Assembly (NCBI GenBank): GCA_963759235.1
Contig: CAVWYO010000008.1
Coordinates: forward strand, 537,632-601,631
Source: Bauldia sp963759235
GTDB lineage: Bacteria; Pseudomonadota; Alphaproteobacteria; Rhizobiales; Kaistiaceae
Direction of reading: 5' to 3'
Length of the DNA: 64,000 nucleotides
Part shown: in pieces, positions 50,389-58,834 of the stretch
Position numbering within the stretch: the stretch's first letter is position 1
Layout of the letters: the number at the start of each line of letters is the position of its first letter
Translations under genes and position numbers: made by a program
The notes under the pieces: generated by a model
Database searches by the model: none
The model's input: the letters and a program-made list of their open reading frames with translations, nothing else
What the model was told of the DNA's origin: nothing

Positions 50389-50456
50389 GTTTCGGTTCCT
50401 CCCATGTCTGGGTTTCGTCGTCGGCGTCTTAAGCCGCGCCGCAGGTCGGCCTCCGG

Positions 50457-52103
50457 CTAGCTGTTCGGCTCGCGGTTTGCCGAATTCGCCGCCAGATAGG
50501 CGAACGCCATGTACGGTCCGAGCGTCGCGCCGCCGGCCCAATAGGCGCGCGCCGACGCCGAGGCAACGCAATTGCCGGCGCCATAGAGGCCGGGGATCGG
50601 CTCGCCAATTGCATTCAGCACCTGTCCGTCGGCATTGGTCGCCGGACCGCCCTTGGTATCGAGATTGCCACCGGTCAGTAGCGCCGCGTAGTACGGACCC
50701 TTGGTGCTGATCGGATACATGGTCGGGTTCTTGCCGGTCTTCTGGGCCGTCGGGCCATTGAACAGGAGTTCGACCTGCCGTTCGCCGCGATGAAAATCGT
50801 CGTCTTTGCCCCTCCGCGCAAAACCGTTGAAGCGCGAGACGGTGGTTTTGAGGTTTTTCGCAAAGTCCGGCGAGAGCTTGAGGTTGCCGGTCTCGCCGGC
50901 ATACTGCTTCAGGCGCTTCCTGATGTTGTTGACCAGCGCCTCCCAGGTCCTGCCCTTGATGACGTGGCTGTCGTCGGTTCCCTTCGGAACGATGAAGCGG
51001 CCGTATTCGTCGCTCGCCGAGTTGTCCTGGCTGCGCTGGTCCCAGATGGCGATCAGAATGAGGTTCGGATATTCCGAGTTAACCGGGTCCCACTGGAAGA
51101 AGGCCTGCGCCAATTCGTTGTAGGCGAGCTTCTCGTTGGTGACCCGGCGGCCTTTCTTGTCCACATAGATCATCGAGTCGCCGGAGGGGGAGAAGGTGCC
51201 GATCAGCGAGGGGTCTTTGTTGACCGCCTTCTCGAAGACGACGGGGCACATCCACGCATAGTTCATATTGCGAAGGCTGGCGCCGGCGGCCGAGCCGATG
51301 TGGACGAAGTCGCCCTCATTGGTCACCGCCGCGCAGCCGCCGAACACCGGGGCGCTGAGATGGTTCTTGCGGAGATCGGCGTCGTGGGTGAAACCGCCGG
51401 TCGCGAAGATGACCGCCTTGCGCGCCTTGAATCTTCCGGTTTCGCCGTCGGCGGAGTCGGCATCAACGCCGATCACCCGTCCCGCTTCGTTGACGATGAC
51501 GCGCTGGACGCGGCGGCCGGTGCGGATGTCGACACCGGCGCGCTTGGCCGCTTCCGCCATGGTACGCACCGCATGGACACCGCCGTCCGACATCAACTCG
51601 CGCGCCTGCTTGGTGACCAGCACGCGTCCGGTCGGCGCCTTGTTCTCGGGCAGTTCCGCCCAGTAGTCGGGCACGCCGGGGCAGTGGCGGTATTCGAGAG
51701 CTCCCTTGGCGCTGAGCAGCTCCGTCGCCTTGGAAGCGTTGTCAAAGATCGCCGCGCAGGCGTCATACTCCCACTGGCTCATGCCGAAGCGGGGATGATC
51801 GGTGTCGTAGACCTCGGGGCGCGACAGCCGCGCCATGTAGCGGATGCAGTCCTCTTTCTTGTCGACCAGCCCCATGGCGCGCATGGGTTCGTTGTTGGGG
51901 ACCCAGTACCAAAACGCCGCCTTCTTGGTCGTGCCGCCGAGTTCCGGGGCCTTTTCGAGGACGAGCACCTCGTTGCCGAGCCAGGCGGAGAAGCACGCCG
52001 CGGCCAATCCGACACCGCCGCCGCCGACGATGACGATGTCGAACTCTTCGTCGAATACCGTTGCCCGCGAGGGCTGCGGCGACTTGCGCGCGATAGTGGC
52101 CAT
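50457..52103 (-). CDS. FAD-dependent dehydrogenase (fumarate reductase / 3-ketosteroid dehydrogenase-like flavoprotein)
   Basis: 548 residues. The N-terminal FAD motif FDIVIVGGGGVGLAAACFSA is followed by LVLEKAPELGGTTKKAAFWY, a substrate-cap domain, GVDIRTGRRVQRVIV, AVIFATGGFTHDADLRKNHL, and the C-terminal flavin motif PIPGLYGAGNCVASASARAY-WAGGATLGP. This pattern is shared by succinate/fumarate flavoproteins and 3-ketosteroid delta-dehydrogenases; the ending is nearer the latter. ATG at 52103 follows GGAGGGAGAAG. First gene of a five-gene operon divergent from AraC. Confidence 0.87.
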   Translation of the reverse strand: MATIARKSPQPSRATVFDEEFDIVIVGGGGVGLAAACFSAWLGNEVLVLEKAPELGGTTKKAAFWYWVPNNEPMRAMGLVDKKEDCIRYMARLSRPEVYDTDHPRFGMSQWEYDACAAIFDNASKATELLSAKGALEYRHCPGVPDYWAELPENKAPTGRVLVTKQARELMSDGGVHAVRTMAEAAKRAGVDIRTGRRVQRVIVNEAGRVIGVDADSADGETGRFKARKAVIFATGGFTHDADLRKNHLSAPVFGGCAAVTNEGDFVHIGSAAGASLRNMNYAWMCPVVFEKAVNKDPSLIGTFSPSGDSMIYVDKKGRRVTNEKLAYNELAQAFFQWDPVNSEYPNLILIAIWDQRSQDNSASDEYGRFIVPKGTDDSHVIKGRTWEALVNNIRKRLKQYAGETGNLKLSPDFAKNLKTTVSRFNGFARRGKDDDFHRGERQVELLFNGPTAQKTGKNPTMYPISTKGPYYAALLTGGNLDTKGGPATNADGQVLNAIGEPIPGLYGAGNCVASASARAYWAGGATLGPYMAFAYLAANSANREPNS

Positions 52104-52226
52104 GAACGCTTCTCCCTCCAACCGGCACGATCGGCTTCTTGGCCGTCGATGCTCTTGTCGTGCCGGAGCCTGTCTCAAGCCGGGCGCACAGTCTTTCAGA
52201 TTTCTGCTTCCTTGCAGATAGCTTTC

Positions 52227-52241
52227 GTTCGCAATGCGAAC
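52227..52241. promoter_or_regulatory. Inverted repeat in the divergent AraC / FAD-dehydrogenase promoter region
   Basis: GTTCGC-AAT-GCGAAC, perfect 6-bp arms with 3-base spacer, within the 190-base gap between the divergent starts. Candidate site for the AraC-type regulator or another repressor. Only one copy is seen; role is inferred. Confidence 0.4.
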
Positions 52242-52294
52242 AGTCGTGCGATTATCGGCCAAAAAGATTGTCGCGTCGCTGAAAACATGATTGA

Positions 52295-53287
52295 TTGACG
52301 GTTACGGGAGGGGACGAAGAAAGCACGCCAACGCTGCGGCTCGCGGCGAAAATTGGATCACCAGGCGGCTTCTCGACCCAGCCTCGGATGGATGGCCGCG
52401 GGCGCGGATCCGACGGAGGCACTGGCGTGACCCTGGCGATTGGCGGGCGGAGGCAGATGCTCCCGTTTCGCGGGCTCGAACAGTTCGAACGCAGAGGCGC
52501 AGTCGAGGATATCGGCTATTGCATCGCCGGCGCCAATCCCTACGCGCTGGAATTCAGCAATGGCGCCGACGTGATCTGCCTTCTCCTCGGCGACATCCTA
52601 AGCGAGACCAAGTTCGAGGACGGCGCCGAAGGGCCGCTGATCTTCGCCGGTCAAAGCTCGGCCTTTCACCCGCGGGGCGGCAATGTCAGGGTGCGCGCCG
52701 GCGAAGTACAGCGCGGCTTCATCGCCTTCAGCTATCAGCCGTCCTACCAAGAGGTTGTCGAGGACGTCGAACTTGACCGGACGCGGCGGGCCGGCAGCAG
52801 AAACAACATCCGCAGGGATTCGATCAGCGCCTTGGCGCGCTATGCGTTGAGCCGCATTCGCTCGGACGAGGGCCTGACGCCGTTCGAGCTGCAGTCGCTC
52901 GCCTCGCTGGTCTATGTGGAGACGCTTCGCGGCCTCGGCACGGTGAAGGAGGATCGGCGGCACGGCCTCTCCGACCGCGAATTCAATGCCATATGCGCCT
53001 ATATCGATGCGGAACTCGACAACGACGTGACCTGCGCCAAGCTCGCCACCGCGGCGGGAGTGCCGCTCAGGGTGGTGTTCGACGGCATGAAGATGCGTAC
53101 CGGCATGTCGCCATACCGCTATGTGATGGAGAAGCGGCTGGAGCGGGCGCGGGACATGCTGCGCAATTCCTCGATGCCGATTTCCGAAATCGCGCTCGCC
53201 TGCGGCTTTTCCTCGCAACAGCATCTCACCTCGACGCTTTCTGAAAAGCTCGGCACGACGCCGCAGAAGATGCGGTTGAACGGCTGA
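52295..53287 (+). CDS. AraC-family transcriptional regulator
   Basis: Up to 330 residues from a TTG at 52295; an ATG at 52388 is an alternative because the first 30 residues look unrelated. The N-terminal domain (MLPFRGLEQFERRGAVEDIG, LEFSNGADVICLLLGDIL) is an AraC-binding-like cupin. The C-terminal helix-turn-helix pair is CAKLATAAGVPLRVVFDGMK and ISEIALACGFSSQQHLTSTL, followed by FxxKLGTTPQKMR-type SEKLGTTPQKMRLNG. Divergent from the FAD-dehydrogenase/ABC operon and probably its regulator. Confidence 0.85.
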   Translation: MTVTGGDEESTPTLRLAAKIGSPGGFSTQPRMDGRGRGSDGGTGVTLAIGGRRQMLPFRGLEQFERRGAVEDIGYCIAGANPYALEFSNGADVICLLLGDILSETKFEDGAEGPLIFAGQSSAFHPRGGNVRVRAGEVQRGFIAFSYQPSYQEVVEDVELDRTRRAGSRNNIRRDSISALARYALSRIRSDEGLTPFELQSLASLVYVETLRGLGTVKEDRRHGLSDREFNAICAYIDAELDNDVTCAKLATAAGVPLRVVFDGMKMRTGMSPYRYVMEKRLERARDMLRNSSMPISEIALACGFSSQQHLTSTLSEKLGTTPQKMRLNG

Positions 53288-53628
53288 GGCGGGGCGGAAG
53301 CGACGTCGCCGCGGGCTGGCATCGGATCGTGGCCCCAATATTAACCTGAGACCCAACTCGGCGTCGCCGCTCGAGCGGCCTTCTCGCCTCCGCGCGGTGA
53401 CCACCTTTGACCCCTCGTGGACGAATACTCATTCTGAATGTAGGTCGAGGGGACTGGGCGCCCGACCTCTGCTCGCTCCCCGAAGAGGCGAACTCCTCGG
53501 CCGCAGAGATTACCGGTCAGCATTAAAGGCGCTTCGATCACGCGTTTTGGCCCCACGCGGACGTGTTCCGGGTGAGGCGGACGACGGGTTGGTAGAATCG
53601 GGTTCGGCTACATGAAGGCCGTGTTGCG
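53288..53628. other. Intergenic region between AraC and the intradiol dioxygenase gene
   Basis: 341 bases between convergent gene ends. I see no coding frame with a plausible start, no tRNA-like fold and no long repeat. A CGAGGGG-rich segment near 53400-53460 can form weak hairpins only. Confidence 0.45.
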
Positions 53629-54492
53629 TCAACCGGCTCTTGCCAGTGCGAACTCGTGCTCGGCGACGTAGAACGGATTGCCAAGGCCGAGTTCCTTCGC
53701 CTTCTTCTCGTCGCCGGTCTTCACAAACGGCACGACCAGGCTGTCCTTGACGCCGAACACGGCGTCCGACTCAAGGTATTCATCGCCATCGACGAACATG
53801 TGCGTTGTTACCGGCTCGAAGCCCGGTGCGCCGACGATGAAGTGGATGTGGGCGGGGCGCATGGGATGGCGGCCGAGGGCGGTAAGCATCCTGCCGACCG
53901 GCCCGTCGGTCGGGATCGGGTAGCACGACGGCTTAACAGTGCGGAAGAAGAAGCGCCCGTCCGGCCCGGTGGTGAACAGGCCGCGCAGGTTCATCTTGGG
54001 CTGGTTCGGGTCCTGGACGTCGTAGGCACCGTCGGACGAAGCCTGCCAGACGTCGAGTATGGCACCGTCGATCGGATTGCCGTCAAGATCGGTCACCCGG
54101 CCCGACACCCAGGTCGGGTCGCCCTTGCTGTCGAGCGAGATTGTATCCCCCATCTTTCTCTTCGGCGGGCCGGCGACATGGAAGGGGCCGAGCACCGTCG
54201 ACTCCGTCGCGCCGGAGGGTTTGCGATGGTTGACGGCGTCCACCAGCATCGACACACCGAGCGTGTCGGAGAGCAGGATGAACTCCTGCCGCTTGTCGTC
54301 GCACTTCTGGCCCGTCTCGGTGAGGAATCGAATCGCCGTCATCCACTCGTCTTGCGTCGGCTCGACCTCGCGGATCAGGGTATGGAGATGGGTGATTACC
54401 GAGGTCATGATCTCCTTGAGGCGGGCATCCTTGCAGCCCGACAGGCGCTCTAGAACCGCAGCGGTGGCGGTATTTTCGTTGAAATCCGGCAT
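53629..54492 (-). CDS. Intradiol ring-cleavage dioxygenase, hydroxyquinol 1,2-dioxygenase-like
   Basis: 287 residues, Fe(III) non-heme enzyme that cleaves a catechol-type ring between the hydroxyls. Metal ligands are recognisable as Tyr157 (SSDGAYDVQDP), Tyr191 (KPSCYPIPTDGP), His215 and His217 (MRPAHIHFIVGAPGF). The N-terminal helical dimer domain (REVEPTQDEWMTAIRFLTET) is typical of hydroxyquinol/catechol 1,2-dioxygenases. Neighbouring maleylacetate reductase and FADH2 monooxygenase favour hydroxyquinol (1,2,4-trihydroxybenzene), giving maleylacetate. Last gene of the operon; ATG at 54492. Confidence 0.92.
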   Translation of the reverse strand: MPDFNENTATAAVLERLSGCKDARLKEIMTSVITHLHTLIREVEPTQDEWMTAIRFLTETGQKCDDKRQEFILLSDTLGVSMLVDAVNHRKPSGATESTVLGPFHVAGPPKRKMGDTISLDSKGDPTWVSGRVTDLDGNPIDGAILDVWQASSDGAYDVQDPNQPKMNLRGLFTTGPDGRFFFRTVKPSCYPIPTDGPVGRMLTALGRHPMRPAHIHFIVGAPGFEPVTTHMFVDGDEYLESDAVFGVKDSLVVPFVKTGDEKKAKELGLGNPFYVAEHEFALARAG

Positions 54493-54508
54493 TCTCTTTT
54501 CCTCCCGG

Positions 54509-55576
54509 TTACGCTGCCGGCCTTCTGCCGTGCCAGGCATCGTCGAGCAGCGCGCGGATTGCGTCGCGGTTGATCGGCCGCGGATTCGTATAGGGGTTTG
54601 CCGCAGCGATATCGGCGGCGCGATCAAGCCCGCCCTCGGGCATGCCGAGCTCGCGAAGCGAGGTGGGGGCGCCCGCCGTCTTCGCCAGGTCGAACAGCCC
54701 CTGGGGCGCGCTGTCGACGCCGAGCGCATGGGCGACGCGCGCCATCGCCACATCCGCCTCCGCCGCATTGTAGGCTGAGGCGTGTGGCAAGATCACGGTA
54801 TGGGTCTCGGCATGCGGCAGGTCGAAGCTGCCGCCGAGCACGTGACAGAGCTTGTGGTGAAGCGCCATCGACGTCGACCCGAGCACCGTGCCGCAGAGCC
54901 AGGCGCCGTAGAGGGCGCCCGCGCGGGCATCCTCGTCGGTGCTGTCCTCGACGATCGCCGGGATGGCCGCGCCGAGCGCCCGGATGCCTTCCTCCGCCAT
55001 CAGCGAGACGACGGGATTGCCGTCCGGCGCGTAGAGCCCTTCGACCGCATGAGCGATGGCGTTCATCCCCGAGGTCACCGATAGCGACACCGGCAGGCCG
55101 AGCGTCAGCGACACGTCATAAACCACCGTCTCGGGGATGATCTTGGCGTCGCGCAGCGTCTTCTTCTCGCCGCCGACGGTTTCACCGAGGATGTTGGTCA
55201 TCTCCGACCCGGCATAGGTGGTAGGCACGACGATCTGCGGCAGGTCGGTGCGCCAGGCGATCGCCTTGCCAAGGCCGGTGGTGGAGCCGCCGCCGATCGC
55301 CACGGTCCCGTCGATCCGATCGGCGGCGATGATCGCCATCGCTTCCTCGGTCGTCTCTACCGGCGTGTGCATCCGTGCGTTGGGGAAGACGCTGCCGCAG
55401 CGCGCCCCCAGCAGCCGCGCCACCGCTTCGGCGGAGCTTGCCTGCACCGGTGTCGAGATCACCAAGGCGCGGCGGATGTTCAGACGGTCGGCCTCGGCCG
55501 GGACTTCACGCAGCGTGCCGGTGCCGAAAACCACTCTTTGCGACGATGGCTGGTAGATGAAGGCGGGGACCGGCAT
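54509..55576 (-). CDS. Maleylacetate reductase
   Basis: 355-residue iron-type alcohol dehydrogenase-fold enzyme that reduces maleylacetate to 3-oxoadipate with NAD(P)H. Motifs: FIYQPSSQRVVFGTGTLREV, AIGGGSTTGLGKAIA, VVPTTYAGSEMTNILGET, SGMNAIAHAVEGLYAPDGNP, MALHHKLCHVLGGSFDLPHA (family-typical HHKLCHVLGG) and ETHTVILPHASAYNA. Sits 16 bases upstream of the dioxygenase gene and 10 bases after the flavin reductase gene; ATG at 55576. Confidence 0.94.
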   Translation of the reverse strand: MPVPAFIYQPSSQRVVFGTGTLREVPAEADRLNIRRALVISTPVQASSAEAVARLLGARCGSVFPNARMHTPVETTEEAMAIIAADRIDGTVAIGGGSTTGLGKAIAWRTDLPQIVVPTTYAGSEMTNILGETVGGEKKTLRDAKIIPETVVYDVSLTLGLPVSLSVTSGMNAIAHAVEGLYAPDGNPVVSLMAEEGIRALGAAIPAIVEDSTDEDARAGALYGAWLCGTVLGSTSMALHHKLCHVLGGSFDLPHAETHTVILPHASAYNAAEADVAMARVAHALGVDSAPQGLFDLAKTAGAPTSLRELGMPEGGLDRAADIAAANPYTNPRPINRDAIRALLDDAWHGRRPAA

Positions 55577-55586
55577 TGCGCCGCCT

Positions 55587-56111
55587 TTACCAGAATTCGG
55601 GGAGCGGCGTCTCGGGCCCGTGGGTCGGCACCAGGGCCGCGTAGTGACCCGCGTATAAGAGAAGCGGCGGCCGCTCGTGGTCGCGCATGACGGAGATGTG
55701 GCCGACAAAAATCGTGTGGTCACCGCAGTCGTGAGTGACCTCGAGGTCCGCGGTGACGCAGGCCGATGCGTCGGCGAGCACCGGCACGCCACCGATGTCG
55801 GCGAAGCGGATCGGCAGGCCCGGCACCGGACGGCCAGCGAAATGGGTGGCAAAGTCGGCCTGGCCGGCGGCCAGGATGTTGACGGCGAAGCGCCCCGCTT
55901 CGCTGAGACGGGCGTGCATGTGAGCGCGCTTGGCGACGGAGATCACGCAAAGCGGCGGATCGAGCGAGCCGGACATGAAGGCATTGGCCGTCATGCCATA
56001 TCGTTCGCCCCCCACACCGGCTGTAATGACCGTCACGCCCGTGGCGAACCGTCCCATCACCTTGCGGAAATGGAACGGTTCGATCTCGTGCAGGCGCTGC
56101 GGCTGGTTCAT
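55587..56111 (-). CDS. Flavin reductase component of a two-component monooxygenase
   Basis: 174-residue HpaC/flavin-reductase-like domain protein that supplies FADH2 to the hydroxylase encoded just upstream. Motifs: FRKVMGRFATGVTVITAGVG, YGMTANAFMSGSLDPPLCVI, FAVNILAAGQADFATHFAGR and GDHTIFVGHISVMRDHERPP with GHYAAL at the end. 9 bases separate it from the monooxygenase stop. Confidence 0.92.
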   Translation of the reverse strand: MNQPQRLHEIEPFHFRKVMGRFATGVTVITAGVGGERYGMTANAFMSGSLDPPLCVISVAKRAHMHARLSEAGRFAVNILAAGQADFATHFAGRPVPGLPIRFADIGGVPVLADASACVTADLEVTHDCGDHTIFVGHISVMRDHERPPLLLYAGHYAALVPTHGPETPLPEFW

Positions 56112-56120
56112 GCCGGCAAT

Positions 56121-57725
56121 CTAGGCGGATCGACGCATCGCATGATAGCTCAACTCGCCGGGATCAGTCAGGTCAGGCACCCGCCAGCCGTCGAGGTCGT
56201 ATTCGGCCATGCATTCCTCGGCGAAGCCCTTGAACTTGTCGGCGTTGCCCGACGCCATCGCGCCGAACAGGGCGTAACGCCGGATCTCCTCGGTCGAGCC
56301 GCCATAGTTGATCTCATAGAGCTCGTGGCGTCCACCGAACTCGGTCGAGATACAGTCCCACAGAAGCTTCATCAACTTGACCCGCTCCTCGGCCTTGTAG
56401 CCGTTGGAACCGCGGAGGTAGCGGTCGAGATAGGGGCGTATCTCCTCGTTCTTGAAATCCATGGCGTGACTGTTGAGGTAGATCAGCCCCGAGGCGACCG
56501 TCTGCTCGATGATATACTTCACCTTGCTGTAGGCGATGGTGGCGATGATCTGGTAGGCGTTGCCGGGGTCCATGTTGGGCAGCACGTAGTCGCCGATCCA
56601 CGGCTTGGGGTCCCGCACCATGGCGTCCGACAGGCCCCAGAACAGGTTCCGCCAGGCGATCACCTCGCCGACATTGGCCTGGACGCCGCGATAGTCCTTG
56701 GTGCCCGACGCCTCGACGGCCTTCAGAAGCAGCCCGGCGATGAAGTCGAGCTTGACGGCGAGCCGGGTGCAGCCGTGCACAACGAAGCGCGGCAGGAAGC
56801 CCGTCTGCGGGAAGAAGTTGTTGGCCTTCTCGAGGTCGCCATAGACGAAGACGTTCTCCCAGGGGACGAGCGCGTTATCCATGATGAACACCGCATCGTT
56901 CTCGTCGAGGCGCGAGGAGAGGGGATAGTCGAACGGACTTCCCATCACGGTCGAGGTCATCTCGTAGGAGGTGCGGCAGATGAACTTCACGCCCGGTGTG
57001 TTGGTCGGCACCATGAAGACGACGGCGAAGTTCCGGTCCTGGAGCGGGATCAGCCCGTGGTGGGCAACGAAGGTGTAGTTGGTCAGCACCGAGCCGGTGG
57101 CCACCACCTTGGCGCCGGAGACGATCAGCCCGGCGTCGGTCTCCTTCTCCACGTGGCAGCAGACATCCGCCACCTCGTTCGGCGGCCGGTCGCGATCGAC
57201 TGGCGGATGGATGATGGCGTGGTTGACATAGGGTACCCGCTCCTGGCTGTAGCGGTACCAGCGCTTGGCGTTGTCCTGATAGGGATCGTAGAAGTCGGCG
57301 TTGGCGCCGAGCGTCGCCAGGAACGACGCCTTGTAGTCCGGCGACCGGCCCACCCATCCGTAGGTCATCCGCGCCCATTCGGCGATCGCCGATCGGCCCT
57401 GCAGGAGATCGTCAAGCGACTTCGGTGCCTTGAAATAGGCGTGCGTCATGCCGCCGTTTCCAGTGTCGGTCGGCGTCAGGATCTTGTCCTTGTGCTTCGG
57501 GTCATGAAGCGCGTTGTAGAGGCGGGCGACCATGCGGGCGGTGTTGCGGAAGGCCGGATGTTCCGTCACGTCCTTGACGCGCTCGCCGTAGATGTAGACC
57601 TCGCGCCCATCGTTCAGTTCTTCGAGATACTCGGCACCGGTCATCATTTTGGCGCCGGTGATGCTGCCGGTTGTCTCCGGCCGAGCTGCGAAAGCCTTCG
57701 GGTCGTCCCGTACCTTGGCGTCCAT
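56121..57725 (-). CDS. FADH2-dependent aromatic monooxygenase, HpaB family (resorcinol 4-hydroxylase-like)
   Basis: 534-residue oxygenase of the 4-hydroxyphenylacetate 3-hydroxylase/chlorophenol 4-monooxygenase family. Blocks: MTGAEYLEELNDGREVYIYG, HPAFRNTARMVARLYNALHD, HAIIHPPVDRDRP, KETDAGLIVSGAKVVATGSV, FDYPLSSRLDENDAVFIMDN and VPWENVFVYGD. ATG at 57725 follows GGGAGGAAGCGGC. Gene order monooxygenase-reductase-maleylacetate reductase-hydroxyquinol dioxygenase parallels resorcinol clusters such as gra of Rhizobium sp. MTP-10005, so conversion of resorcinol to hydroxyquinol is the likely reaction. TftD-type chlorophenols are an alternative. Confidence 0.9.
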   Translation of the reverse strand: MDAKVRDDPKAFAARPETTGSITGAKMMTGAEYLEELNDGREVYIYGERVKDVTEHPAFRNTARMVARLYNALHDPKHKDKILTPTDTGNGGMTHAYFKAPKSLDDLLQGRSAIAEWARMTYGWVGRSPDYKASFLATLGANADFYDPYQDNAKRWYRYSQERVPYVNHAIIHPPVDRDRPPNEVADVCCHVEKETDAGLIVSGAKVVATGSVLTNYTFVAHHGLIPLQDRNFAVVFMVPTNTPGVKFICRTSYEMTSTVMGSPFDYPLSSRLDENDAVFIMDNALVPWENVFVYGDLEKANNFFPQTGFLPRFVVHGCTRLAVKLDFIAGLLLKAVEASGTKDYRGVQANVGEVIAWRNLFWGLSDAMVRDPKPWIGDYVLPNMDPGNAYQIIATIAYSKVKYIIEQTVASGLIYLNSHAMDFKNEEIRPYLDRYLRGSNGYKAEERVKLMKLLWDCISTEFGGRHELYEINYGGSTEEIRRYALFGAMASGNADKFKGFAEECMAEYDLDGWRVPDLTDPGELSYHAMRRSA

Positions 57726-57740
57726 GCCGCTTCCTCCCAA

Positions 57741-57759
57741 GAATGTTCGATTATCGAAC
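57741..57759 (-). promoter_or_regulatory. Palindromic operator before the monooxygenase operon
   Basis: GTTCGAT-T-ATCGAAC (57745-57759), perfect 7-bp arms, 20 bases upstream of the ATG at 57725. Read on the minus strand it contains GATAAT, a possible -10 box. Its left part GAATGTTCGA (57741-57750) is identical to a 10-mer inside the large inverted repeat at 58685-58715. Probably the IclR-type binding site. Confidence 0.6.
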
Positions 57760-57841
57760 GTCTGTACGATTTCCGAACGTCACGATAATGAACAACCGCC
57801 GACTTGGCAAGATGCCAAAATGGGTGGACGTCCTCCGCGGA

Positions 57842-58666
57842 TCAGGCCAGCGACCGCGAAATCGTGCCGGCGACCTCGCGCAAGCGCGGCAGAAAAAGCT
57901 CGCGCATCTCGTTTCGCGTGGTGCGGCTGGCGTGGGCGGACAGGTTGATCGCAGCGACCGTCTTGCCGGACCGTGTCTCGATCGGAACCGCGATCGCCCG
58001 CAGGCCCTGCTCCAACTCCTCATCGACGATCGAAAAGCCCTGGGCATGATCCGCCCTGATCCGCTCCATCAACCCGACTGGATCGGTGATCGTCGCCGGC
58101 GTCCAGCGCACGAGACGCTCGGAACGCAGCCGCCGCCACAGCTCATCATCGTCAAGCGCGCCCAACTGGCAGCGACCGAGCGCGGTGTACAGAGCCGAGA
58201 GCCGAGAGCCGACGGTGATCGCCGTGGCCATCAGCCGGTAGGGCGCCGGCATCCGCGCTACGTAGACGATCTCGGTGTCCTGCAGGATGGCAGCCGAGGA
58301 GGACTCGCCGGTGACGTGGCTCAACTCCTTCATCAGCGGCGCGGCGCGATCGATCCACGATTGCGTTGACAGATAGGCGAAGCCGATCTCGAGGACGCGC
58401 GGCGCCAGTGAGAAGTCGCGGCCGTCCTGGACCGCATAACCGAGCCTCACCAGAGTCCGCAGGATCCGCCGGGCCGTAGCCCGCGACAGCCCGGTCACTG
58501 TAGCCGCGTCCGACAACGTCATGGAGGGCCGGTGCGGGCCGAACGCACCGAGCACGGCGAGCCCACGGGCGAGGGTTGCCATGAACTCGGTATCGCCCTC
58601 GGCGAGGTCGTCAGAGCCGCTGCTTGGACGTGATGTCGGAACCGTTGACACTGACGCAAAGCTCAT
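57842..58666 (-). CDS. IclR-family transcriptional regulator (PcaR/PobR-like)
   Basis: 274 residues. Winged helix: FMATLARGLAVLGAFGPHRP, LSDAATVTGLSRATARRILR, TLVRLGYAVQDGRDFSLAPR; effector domain: GESSSAAILQDTEIVYVARM, LYTALGRCQLGALDDDELWR, GFSIVDEELEQGLRAIAVPI. The form with a helix starting 'FMATLARGL' groups with PcaR/PobR/PcaU-type aromatic regulators. It lies directly upstream of the resorcinol operon on the same strand (116-base gap) and divergent from the ABC importer, with symmetric sites on both sides. Confidence 0.9.
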   Translation of the reverse strand: MSFASVSTVPTSRPSSGSDDLAEGDTEFMATLARGLAVLGAFGPHRPSMTLSDAATVTGLSRATARRILRTLVRLGYAVQDGRDFSLAPRVLEIGFAYLSTQSWIDRAAPLMKELSHVTGESSSAAILQDTEIVYVARMPAPYRLMATAITVGSRLSALYTALGRCQLGALDDDELWRRLRSERLVRWTPATITDPVGLMERIRADHAQGFSIVDEELEQGLRAIAVPIETRSGKTVAAINLSAHASRTTRNEMRELFLPRLREVAGTISRSLA

Positions 58667-58684
58667 CAACAATCGTCGAATAAC

Positions 58685-58715
58685 GAACGAATGTTCGACA
58701 TTCGAACATTCGTTC
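58685..58715. promoter_or_regulatory. Perfect 14-bp inverted repeat, candidate IclR operator
   Basis: GAACGAATGTTCGA (58685-58698), spacer CAT, TCGAACATTCGTTC (58702-58715): both arms match perfectly. It lies 19 bases upstream of the iclR start and about 120 bases before the importer gene. Such length and symmetry is rare by chance. It shares GAATGTTCGA with the site before the monooxygenase gene. Confidence 0.7.
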
Positions 58716-58834
58716 TGGGCAGTCAAGTGCCGCCACGACACTGGCTCAGAAACGCTGGTCGGCGAGAAGCGGGAGGAAGCGACTAAACGGCGCGTGCTCT
58801 TTCGGCAAGGCGCCAACCCATGGGAGGAACGAGA

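Noticed and set aside
55677..57788. Plus-strand open frame of about 700 codons opposite the monooxygenase and flavin reductase genes
   Set aside because: Antisense shadow; both minus-strand genes have full family motifs and ribosome binding sites.
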